From: Corallium rubrum
Lineage: Eukaryota > Cnidaria > Anthozoa > Scleralcyonacea > Coralliidae
Reading direction: 5' to 3'
Assembly (NCBI GenBank): GCA_964035015.1
Contig: OZ036006.1
Location: forward strand, 6,538,041 to 6,602,040
Length of the DNA: 64,000 nucleotides
Part shown: positions 35,601 to 47,600 of the stretch, in pieces
Position numbering within the stretch: position 1 is the first letter of the stretch
Layout: each line of letters begins with the position of its first letter
Made by a program: the position numbers and the translations under genes
Notes under the pieces: model-generated
Seen by the model: only the letters and a program-made list of their open reading frames with translations
Databases searched by the model: none
Told to the model about the DNA's origin: nothing

Positions 35601-38600
35601 AGTTAATATATTTGGGTGTACAGTACATAGAACGAAGCTAATGAAATGAAAACATGTATGCTGTTTTTCTAGGAATCCGTATGACTTAACACCAGTACTT
35701 GAACTCAATTTGAGTGCTTGCAATGTGAGAGCTGCTGAAGCAGAAGGCAAGAGAAAGTGTATATTCCAGTTAAGCACAATGGAGGGCGAGTCATTGTATT
35801 TCAATGCAGATACCAAAGAGTCCTTAGAGAGATGGATTGAGGTTATCTCTATTGCAGCGACATCACGTCTGGAAAATTCTGTTACCTTGTCTGAAGAAGA
35901 ACTCGATAAAGTAGGAGATGTAAGGAAAGCATTTTTTATTGTAAAAAAGTAGAGTGTTGTGTACAGTAGGCAGTGTTTTAGATAGAGCAAAGTGAAAACA
36001 TGGTAAACTGCTGAGATAAGTTTTGATAGCAAAATACTGACGTTTCAAACGGAGCCCTTCATCAGAGTAAAAAGTAGAGTGCTGTGTAGGCAGTGTTTTA
36101 GATAGAGCAAAGTGAAAAGATGATAAACTGCTGAGAATAGTTTTGATGACGAAATACTGATGTTTCAAGCGGAGCTCTTCATCAGAGTAAAATGTGATGA
36201 AATGATTTTTTTTGCCAAGATTTCAGATGAACACCATAAGTCATGTGACAGTTTATCTTCACCTGTTCCTGTTCCTGAGAGAGTTGAATCTCTAAGGAGA
36301 TCACGTATCATTTCTGGCGCTGTTGGCGCAGCTGACGTTACGGAAAACTCAGAGAAGCAAGAAGAAAGGTAAAATTATTAATATGGTGATGGTGATGATG
36401 GTGATAGTGTATATTGGCGATATGATGATAGTGATGAATATTATGAGGAAGATGGTAATGGTGAATATTGGTGATATGATGGTGATAATGGTCGTGGTGG
36501 TGATGGTGAATATTACTAGTATGATGGTGATGGCGATGATGGTGATGGTAAATATTGGTGATATGATGGTGATAATTGTCATGGTGGTGATGGTGAATAT
36601 TGGTGATATGGTGATGGTGAATATTGGTGATATGGTGATGGTGAATATTGGTGATATGGTGATGGTGAATATTGGTGATAGGGTGATGGTGAATATTGGT
36701 GATATGGTGATGGTGAATATTGGTGATATGGTGATAATTGTCATGGTGATGGTGAATATTGGTGATATGATGGTGAATATTGGTCGTATGATGGTGAAAA
36801 TGGTCATGGTGGGGATGGTGAATATTATTAATATGATGGTGATGGTGAGGGCTGTACTCGAAGAAGATAAATACAATTTTCATTGGATGGTTTAACTGAT
36901 GATATCTTTACATGTAAAAATATCATACATTTGACATGTGTTTATAAAATTTTTCTTGCTGGTAGAAAGCTCTGTAGCACTCTGACAACGTTTATGAAAT
37001 AAAAAAATATTTTTACTTCGTGCACTTTTAGCCACGTAGAAAGACCCCAGACATTACTACATGATGACGAAGAACTTTGTAATTCAGACCCCGCGTTAGA
37101 AAACCATTCTGAAAATTCAACACAACAGAAAGATTCAGGTAATATGTGATCCACTGACTGCAGTTTTTGCTTCATAGAACACTAATAGTTATTAAAAGGT
37201 TGCCAAAACCTTAAAAATTAAATCCATTTCTTGTTATTTATTTATTTAGATGTAAATCTTAAACCAGATATTTCCGAAAAGTCAAAGGTATTAATATTTG
37301 ATTCTAATTCTAATTAAATAATGGATAAATCCATAATATACTTAAATTTTTGCAAAATACAATTTTTACAAAATACAATTTTTTACTCAATTGTTGCCCG
37401 CTCGGTAGACATTGGAATTTAGCTAAGGTCATGTGACCACAAACCAACCAATGACAGTCATCGTTGCATCCAGTGAAACTCTAGCTATATAACAATAGTT
37501 TATATTTCTTATAACTTGCGTGTTTCTTTCCAGGAAAACCACGAAGACGTATGGAAAAGACGTATTGATCATCAGTCATACGCGACTACACCTCGCACAA
37601 AAACTGAACTCACAAAATTATTATCTTCTGAAGATTCCTCCCAAACCGGAAGCAATCCAGGTCTTCACGTTTCTTCAAAATACCAAACGTCACCTCAGGG
37701 AGCTCTGTATGTTTCTAAGAAACATGAGTACCAGGAACGGTTGAAGAAATATTTGGATAATAACGGTCAGTTCAGTGGATTTATTCTTGAACTACGTATA
37801 AAGCCGAACAGCACCACCCTGACACGGCGTTGGGCTGTAGTGCAGAATGGCTTTCTGAGAATTTACGAGAATTATGGTTGTGCTGCACCGTTTCTACGAA
37901 TTTCTTTGGTGGAAGCGTTTTTAAAGGTAATGAGTAATGATTTATTTAACGTCGTTAAACACAGGATGTGGTTGCCCAATCATCCGAGCCAGAGGCTCAT
38001 GATTATGTGCACGACACAAGCTAAGATCTAAGTGTTGATTTTACGGAGGGAGGAAAACCGCAGAACCCTGCGAAAAACCCTCGAAACACAGGAGAGACCA
38101 ACTAAACTCTACTCACGTGAAATTCAAGTTCGAGAACGGGATTATTCCCAGACGGTCACCCATCCAAGGACTAACCCCGTCCAACTGGGCTTAACTACAG
38201 TGGTGAGAGGCAGCGCCCTAACAGCACACACCACCCGTGCTTCTTCCCTAGGTATGTGGTAAGGTATGTGGTATCATCCGTCCCTGCACCTATTAATCCA
38301 TCCATCTACATCTACTAATCAAACCAGTAGAGCGAAACATTGACGATCCAAAGCGACAGGTTCATTAACCCCAGACCTATTTATTTGTATTTATTTTTAA
38401 TGGTCGAGCGTTTGTAACACGAGCCTGTGACTTGGGAGAATGGGCAACCAATCCCCACGTCCATCGACAATAAGTAAATTGTATATGTATTGTATCAACT
38501 TTAACTAACAACAACAACAACCTTTATTTGCACTCATTATTACCTTACACAATTTAAAATTACAAGAGAAAAAAAAGAAATTACATATGAGTACTCACTG

Positions 38601-41600
38601 CCTAAAATAACCATAGTGGGCTAGTAAGACTAGGTAGCGAGAGAGACATTGGCGAGGTTCAGATCACACTTCCGCTACCGCTACTGCTACCGTAAATGTG
38701 GTTAAGCTGATGTAATGTTCGTTTTTTCGTTCTGTAGTCGTAGTTGGTTTTAATCCTGGTATCGTAAAACGCTTTCTTTTTGCACTAGGTTTGAGACCTG
38801 CGACCATTACTGAACGTAAAAACAATATTTGAGATGCTTAATTATATTTACGGTAGCGGTAGTGGAAGTGTGATCTGAACGTCGCTATTACAGTATAGAC
38901 AGTTTAACAAAATTAGTAATACAGGTGAACATGGTAGATAACGGAATTACATATATATAAATTTATAAAGATTTACAAACAAAGGAAAAAACCCCAAAAC
39001 AAAACAAAAACACACACAGATAAAAATACAGCATATAAACCAGAAAAAGTACATCAGTTAAGAAATATGTTACGTAATGAACAAAACACATAAATTTTTT
39101 ATAGATTTCTTATACTGGTTAAAATAAGATGAATGAAAAATAAACTCACAAATTAGTGACATTCATTTCTAATAGTCTGATAAAATCAGATTCTTCAAAC
39201 CAATCACGTGGTGTATTCTCGTGTACCACGTGATAAACATCCAATTGTCAAGTACGTAAACAAGCTACCACGTGGTACATAAGAATACATCATGTGATTG
39301 CTTTGGAGTTGATCTGCGGTTAACGATAATAAGATCATGCGGTTATTTATAATAAGATCATTATATATAATTGTTAGTTGTTTGCTGTACAAGCGGTGTT
39401 AGTTAGTAATACTCAGAAAAACTCTGAGTTCTAAGCGGGACTCGAACCCACAACCTTCTGAATACTAGCCAGACACTCTAACCATTGAGCCACTAGAACT
39501 CAGATAGCGGAGCAAGGTTAATTAAGGTACTTATACCTTAGACTGTTGCCCAGTCCTCCAGGAACGAGTCTTAACCTCGGTTACAAGTACTTGTTGGTGT
39601 ACAAGTCGCGTTGTAACAGTAAGTTTCCAGTTAAACACTGTCAGTTGCAATTTCTGAAACTAACTAAGATCATTATATTTTATATTTTTTAAAAGGACTT
39701 CAGTAATGTGGAGAAGTCACGTTTTTGCTTCATGTTGGAGTACGGATCTGGTCAGTCCATCTTACTTCAGACTAACACAAATCAAGAACTTAAGAGATGG
39801 AAAAAGGTCATTAATCTTTCCATTGCGTGTCATGCGGATCTTTTTGGATCAGGAGTGGATCTTAGGAGAATAGAGAGGAACTCGTCTGACGATCTTAGGA
39901 CACAGAATGGACATACTAAGACCGAGGATTTACCGAAGAACACGGATGAAGCTGATGGTCTCCCAGTGACGTCATCAGGAAGCACTAATGACGTTTTTGA
40001 GCCGGAAGTGACGTCATCTAAAATGACGAATGGTGTCAGCGGTCATGAGAGTGACCATGATGATAAGGAGAATGTGAGTTGTGCGCCGGCTGTAGTGAAA
40101 GAAGTGCTTCACCGGAAGTCGTACAGTATGACCAGTTCTAGCAGTCTGGAAAGTGATGAAATTATTTCCAGAAATTCACGCGAATCTTTTACCTACCGAT
40201 CTTCGCTCATGGAACTGGTGAAACATCGTGGCTATCTGCGTGTATCTCGCGGGACGGAAACTCACGGGACAGGGACTTGCGACACAGAAACTCGCCAGAC
40301 GGAAACTCGCGAAACAGAAACTCGCGGGGCAGAAACTCGCGAAACAGAAACTCGCGGGACAGAAACTCGCGCGACGGAAACTAGCGGGACAGACACTCGT
40401 GGGACAGAAACTCGCGAGACAGAAACTCGCGGGACAGGAACTTTCCATTTACAGTTCTGTGAGCTGAAAGGAAGTTTGTTTAGTGTTTATCAAAACGAGA
40501 AGTCCGAGAATGTGAAACAAGTTTTTAATTTGCTTTACGACAGGTTCCGAGAGGTTCCCGACAGATCGTTTTCGTTCACGTTAAGGAGTGATAGCGAGGG
40601 TACTGTGGAGTTTGGGTGCGAGACCGAGGAGAACTTTGAGATCTGGAAACGAGTTATATCGAGTGTGGCTTTACAAGATGCTAACGGCTCTGAACAGTCA
40701 CCGCGAACTAATGGCGCCAGATATTGCACCAAGTGTTCCAGTGATCTACCTGTTGCTAGGAAACGAAGCTCGTTTAGAACGAGTTATGCCGAAGAGGAAA
40801 CGAAACATTACGATGTGCTCCGAAGTTTAAACGAAGAGCTGAAGAAAGGTGAATTAAAATGTGATGGTAGTGATTATAGGTGTTATGTATACGAAGTTCG
40901 GGATTCATCCGGGAACAAAACAATTATTCGTCGCTGGTGTGTCGTCACGAATGACGTCATTCAAATATTTGAACGAGAAACGTCAAGAGACGCGGTTACT
41001 CATCTCTCTCCGAGCGCTTACCGATTGGTGGACATCGAGAATCCTCGGGATTTCCCGTTCGCTTTTAAGCTTGAACTTTTGGATGGGAAAGATGAATCTG
41101 AAGAGATTCTGGTCATTCAGGCGTCGAATGTCAAAGATTTCCGAGAATTAATGAGAAGAATTAAGAACGTTCAACACGTGGCAGCCAGGAATAAACAACT
41201 TAGTTCGTCCAAAAGCGAGTCTAATATTCAATTAACCAAACGGAATTCATTGAAAGGAGCTACGCCGTTGAACCACTCAAAGAGTGAACTCTCCATTCGT
41301 AAAGAAGTCAAACGAATTTTCTCATTAGCGAGAAAATCTTCCAAAGGAGAACTCCTGAACGATACTACACCCCCCGGGCATGACACGTGGCCGAAAGTCA
41401 TTCGACGCGAGAAACGGTCGAGTAGGCGCGCGTTGAGCGATACGAGCACGGAAAGACCCGTCACGCGTTCCCTGATTGAGAATTTCCGTGATAAAGTCGA
41501 GAGTCGTAAGTCAATGGGGTATTTCTACGATGCTGAAGGGAAGTTTAGTGGTTATCTTGCAGAGGTTCGGAATAGTGAATTATGTCGAAGTGAAGTGAGG

Positions 41601-44600
41601 AAATGGTGCGTAGTTGAACACAATCAGTTCTCTGCGTATGACGATAAGAACACCAAATCACCTTCGACTGTCGTTGGCTTGAAAGACGTCCAATTGGTTG
41701 ATCTGAGTCACGTGTATCCAGAGAGTTTCGAGTTTCGTGTGAATGACGGCGTTACTCACTTATATCGGGCTGTCAATGATTTTCATAAATGGTTTACGGT
41801 ACTGACGTTGGCTATAGACACTGTGCAGAAGAAACCGGCACAGGGTACCCCCAATGGAAGTTCTGAGAAACTCTGCTCAAGCGCGAAGCGAAGTGACGTC
41901 AAGAAAGGTAACCTACGTTGATGTCAGTCACGTGATTTTTCTATGAAACATTGTGATTGGTTGATACCGATATTTACAGAAAGAGACAATTCTAGTTCAG
42001 TTGCTTCTGCTTATATCCAAATTGTTTATGCTAGCTCAACATTGTTTTATTTTTCATATAAGTAGTGAAAAATAATTATTTTAATTTTATATATTTTCGA
42101 CGAAATCTACAGTTCAGAATTCTGCTTACAAAATTGTGTTTTGTATAAATATATAAATCAGGACGATTCTCTTACTGATTTACAGATATTTAAGGTGGCT
42201 CCACACAGTTTCTTGAAAAATGGAAAATACAAGTTTGAGAGTCCAAAACACGTACATAAACAATTCGGAAAAAGAATAAAACTAAATGTTATGCATAGTT
42301 AAACAGTCTGACAATCAAAAACTGTTACCAAATAAATAGCAACAGTTGTTGCTATGGTAACGATGTCGTTTTAAAATGGCTGCCAATTACCCTTCAAACT
42401 AATTTAATTCGAAAAAAACTTTGGTGACCCCCAATTTTTTTTTTCATTAAAACTTTTCTTGAAGTATGAGTAATCAATTGGCCGATTTAAAAAAAATTCT
42501 GTAGAACGAATAATTTTTTCCCAGGAAAAATCATGTTTGTTAATTTTTAAAAAATTATTCGTTCTACAGAATTTTTTTTAAATCGGCCAATTGATTACTC
42601 GTACTTCAAGAAAAGTTTCAATGAAAAAAAAAATTGGGGGTCACCAAAGTTTTTTTCGAATTAAATTAGTTTGAAGGGTAATTGGCAGCCATTTTGAAAC
42701 GTCATTGTTGCCATAGCAACAACTGTTGCTATTTATTTGGTAACAGTTTTTGATTGTCAGACTGTTCAACTATACATAACATTTAGTTTTATTCTTTTTC
42801 CGAATTGTTTAATCACGCGTTTTGGACTCTCAAACTTGTATTTTCCATTTTTCAAGAAACTGTATGGAGCCACCTTAAAGGTGAACTGACACGAATTTTT
42901 TTAAACCTGTTTTGACTTTCACTGTATGCAATCATTACAGCTGCAATTAAAAAATGGGCAAAAGGCGACGAAAAACCATATTTTAAAGGCATTTTTCTTG
43001 GCCTTTGTTGGTTTTAAATCGGTCCGCTTTACGCGCGGTCACGAGCACGTGACAAATTGGCTGTGACGTAAATTTGTTTGCAAACGCATTTGGCAAAGCT
43101 ACAGACAATATGGAGGCGAATAAGGCAACAAGAAGAGGAGGCAGATATTGTGTAGCTGGGACGCCACAAAAAGTTAGTTGCAAGAATACATCGTATACCC
43201 CTGGCATAAAGATGCATGCCTTCCCAAAAGATCGGAAAACACGCCAGAAATGGGTTCAATTTGTTCGAAAACATCGAGTGGATTTCAAAGAGCCGACAAA
43301 ACATTCATCTCTGTGTTCTGCGCACTTCGAAGATTCGTGTTATTCCCGTCGCTTTTTAGATGAAAGTTCAGATTATAGAGTCCTTGAACGTGGATCTATT
43401 CCGACAAAAGATACATCATTCGTGTTGGAGAATAAAAACGATGATATTACGGCGAGAGGGAAAAGGAAGGTATATTTTTAAACTTCAACTGTATTTACAA
43501 AGCATGCCGTATTTGCATATCGCATATTCGCATATTGCATATCAATGAGGTGGTTCATTATCATATATTTATGAGCTTGGTGTAATAATATAAGGTTTTC
43601 CGTGTTATGGTTTGTAAGTAAAAGATATCAATTTCATTCTAATATTCTCACTTTCACAGTAAGTGTCATGTTTTCCATAAGAGGTTGTTCATGATTATCA
43701 ACATTTTCACAAGCATACCAAGTGTATCATTTTCTCACCCCCCTCCCCTTATCCATACTGCATCCCCCTTAAATTAGTACAGGAAAGTGATTAGGAAAAT
43801 AGAGGATTTTTTTTCTCCCCAGGATACAGCGATAATCTAAAGGAGATGTTGTTCACGAGTCCATTAAAAGATCTGGAAAAGATTTATCAGGAAGAAGAGT
43901 CTAAAGCCCCAAAGTCGCTAACATCACAGTTTTCAAACAGGTTGTCTCGAGAAAATGCGATTCAGCAACTTGCAACCACCCAAAGTGTGAAAACCCCTCT
44001 GTTTCCTGCATTAGAAGTTCAAGACCAATTGATCATTGCAGAGAATGAAAGATCTGAGAATATGACTCAAACTTCTAGTGCTACCAGTACTACTGCCAAA
44101 AAGAAAAGATCGCCTCATTGCAAAAAATGCAAAAAGCCTATGCTAGGTCATCCACGAAACCGTTGCCCAAATTAAAATTTGTTCCATAACACCAGATGAC
44201 TGATAAATACAATATATTGAAATTTTTTACCAAAGTTGATACAAGACAAGGCTTGAACACTTGATAGAAGTACAATATAACTCACTATCTATGTTTTTGT
44301 CTAGGTTTGTGCAAAATTGCAGTTCTTGGTGGCCACATGTGTATTGTATTTTCACTCATCCAACCAATAGTAGTGTATTGCCTACTTATTCACCGTTACA
44401 TGAACTATTGGTTAGTTTAACAATTACTATTGGTTGATTTGGAAAAATGACATGTAACAACAATGAACCAAGTTTAAGCAAACCTACACTAACATTGGTA
44501 ATTAGTTATATTTTATTTTCAAGGTACTTTCATCCTGTCTCCAAATTTGACACACCAATTTGGCAATTCATGTAATTTCAGATTGCGTATGGAAATAATG

Positions 44601-47600
44601 TTTTAGAGAAAGTGTTTTTATAGTAACAACAGAGGTACAATAACTGGAAAAATTGAATAACTGAAAAATTTAAATATACAGTATAATTTGGGACTTGAAG
44701 AGTTGGATGCTGAAGTTAATTGCATTCCAACCAATACTTGTAATTAGATGTTTGCATGTTGGCATTATGGTCACTGTAATTCCCTTTTGATTTGAGCATA
44801 AACCAGGTTCACTTATGCCAAGCTTTAAGTAAGTAGAATATATTAGCAAGCTTTCAATGAATATAATATATGCAAGTGTTACCTCAAAGCAGAATGGTCT
44901 GACTTTCACTACCATATTGCTTTTGTAATGTCGGGTCAACACACAATATTTTTACTGGTTCATTTTAGAAAAGATCAACACTTCCCCCACAAAGGAAATT
45001 TCAGCCATCCCAAGGTTCTCTCCTCCCCTCCCCGTTGGGATGGCAGAAAGAGAGTAATTTGTTTCCAATTATAGTAGTGTATTAGGATTGAGGATTAGGA
45101 TAGCCAGCGCCAGAAGGTGTAGCTTGGTTAATTTCTTCTGTGGGGAGAGTATAGATGTTCTCTGGAATAATCAAATTCTATTCTAGTATATACTTAATTA
45201 AAACTATTATGACATGACACTTTATATTCAACAATCAATATAAAATTACACAGGTCCCTGTCTGCATTGTGCTGGTAGATATCCCTTGTTTTCGTATCTT
45301 TGTCCTTTTGGATATTTTGTTCGAAGATAATCATAGATACAAGCAGGCAAAGGTCTTGTGTTGCTCCAACCCATGTACCCACAAAGCCACCTTATTAGCA
45401 ACCGATACGCCACAGATCTCAAATATCTATAAGTTGACAGAAACACAACATTTATTACTGTAATAATTACAAGACAGTTTATACAGTTGAAGCAGCAAAA
45501 GTAATTTAATTTATATTTGTGCTGACTTACTCGTCTTCAGGTACATTTTTCTTCTTACGATAGTGACTTCCATCCATACGAACTAATGACTGCCCAGTTA
45601 GAGTTAACACAGCCTTATTCGTGATTGCTAAAAAGTCTTCGTGTTGGATAATGCACTTGATATGCTCTATCGAGCCGTCGAAGGCCATTTTCCCGGCCGT
45701 ATCCAAGACTTCCCGGCAACATCTGTACTCGAGAGATCCAACAAGATGTTCTACTTTACATTGGCCACAACTACACCAATCCTTAACATCAACTTTGCTT
45801 TCGAATCGTTCAGCAAGAACACGAGGAGAAAGGCCATCCAAATCAACTTCGTCATTGCTGGAGCTTGTGCGCTGTCGTTTGTTTGACCGATTGCTTGCCA
45901 ATGGTTCATGAACATAAGGTTCATATTGCCCATAAACCACACCACATAGCTCTTCTGAGTCGCTAGAAGATTCTTGTGGACTTGAAGAGTCATTTTCATC
46001 AGAAGAACTTGACATTTTATTGATTCTACTCCAGTCTGAACACTAGACTTGTCTATTTACATAACGGAACGTGCAAACAAATTTACGTCACACATCGCAC
46101 GTGACCAGACAATCTCGCCCCCATGCCCCGGGCCAAATTTTGCCTTAAAAATCGAAATTTTATGATGGGTTTTGCTCCAAAAAAAGGGCAAGGAAAAACC
46201 AAAACGGCTTCAAACAAGGTAGTTTTGTGTTGTAATAAGGTCTAGCTAAAAGAATATGAGAAAAAAAAATTCGTGTCAGTTCACCTTTAACAAGCTTTTT
46301 AACTTGAGATATAATTTCACTAATCGCAAAATGAAGATAAGAACCCTACTCGAAATTTTAAAATGCAATACCATAACGAAAGGAAACCATTTAAAACAAG
46401 ATATATTTTGCTACTTATATATAACGTTAATATAGTTTCATATTACAAGAAAAAACGGTAAAAAGGAGATTAAAACAATTTCAAAATTTTAATTACAAAC
46501 GATCAAAAAGAGATTAAACAATTTAAAATCGTATAATAGACCAATGAAATGCTTACTAGGTGACAAGTACAAAACAGAAATGTGCGATGAATGTGATGAA
46601 AGATGAACATAATAAGATAAGAACACAAAAAAACCCCAAAAAAACCCCAAACCAAACCAAAGAAAAATACAAAACCAAAGAAAAATAGTAAAGATGATAA
46701 AATTAGAGCTAAACACAGGAAAAAACGGTCAAAAAACATTAATGGGAATTTTAATGGTAAATTGCTAATTCCCATTCAAAATACCATTAATGGGAAAGTA
46801 GAACTGTTCCCATTAATGTTTTTTTTATAAAAAACATTAATGGTAATAACAAATACATTAATGGGAACAGTTCTACTTTCCCATTAATGGTTTTTTTATA
46901 AAAAACATTAATGGTAATAAAAAACACATTAATGTATTTTTCAAAAAATACATTAATGGGAACAGTTCTACTTTCCCATTAATGTTTTTTTATAAAAAAC
47001 ATTAATGGTACTAAAAATACATTAATGGGAACAGTTCTACTTTCCCATTAATGGTTTTTTTATAAAAAACATTAATGGTAATAAAAAATACATTAATGGG
47101 AACAGTTCTACTTTCCCATTAATGGTATTTTGAAAAGTCCATTGATGTTTTTTTTATAAATACCATTAATGATTTAATACAAGAACTAATGTGTTTTTTG
47201 TGAAACACATGAATGTATTTCTATTTACATTTATGTATTTATTTGAAAAAACGTGCATGTGTTTAGGTTTCCGTTCATGGTTTTTTATTCTAAAAACATG
47301 AATGTATTTCTATTTACATTCATGTATGGTTGAAAAAACATGAATGTGTTTAGATTGCCATTCATGGTGTTTATTTAAAAACCATGAATGTATTTCTATT
47401 TACATTCATGTATTTAATTGAAAAAACTTTAAATCCATTCAAAAACTCAATAATTCATGAGGAAAACACAAAGAAAATCAGTACCATGTCCGTGGTTTTA
47501 TATATGATAAAGAATCCTCTTGGTTTACATAAACTTTAGCTTTGATTTTCTCGGCTAAGACAAGGTTATTTTTCAAACTTACTACGCCAATGAACTTACC

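Larger units (their letters stand above)
42879..46286. mobile_element. Kolobok-like DNA transposon with THAP and P2X7-tail genes
   Basis: The terminal inverted repeats AGGTGAACTGACACG and CGTGTCAGTTCACCT are flanked by TTAA at 42875-42878 and 46287-46290. A TTAA target and a THAP-protein gene are marks of the Kolobok superfamily. It is 3.4 kb and carries two convergent genes: THAP (+, from 43110) and a P2X7-tail-domain gene (-, from 46015). Subterminal sequences of the two ends also match over some distance (GGCAAAAGGCGACGAAAAAC / AAAAAAAGGGCAAGGAAAAACC). I find no transposase frame in the roughly 1 kb between the genes (44176-45245), so this copy is either non-autonomous or depends on a partner. 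Confidence 0.75.

Noticed and set aside
36323-36895. Met/Val/Ile-rich and His-rich proteins on opposite strands
   Set aside because: Products of the GATGGTGAATATTGGTGATA minisatellite inside an intron.
38136-38220. 5S rRNA gene
   Set aside because: Only the internal-promoter half matches 5S; it is joined to non-5S sequence, as in a SINE.
39426-39501. Functional tRNA-Thr (AGT) gene
   Set aside because: The fold is complete, but it is embedded in a repeat also present at 52464 with a different anticodon, so a gene call is not safe.
45246-46015. A P2X7 receptor gene
   Set aside because: Only the cytoplasmic tail domain is present; there are no channel segments or extracellular P2X motifs, and the gene lies inside a transposon.
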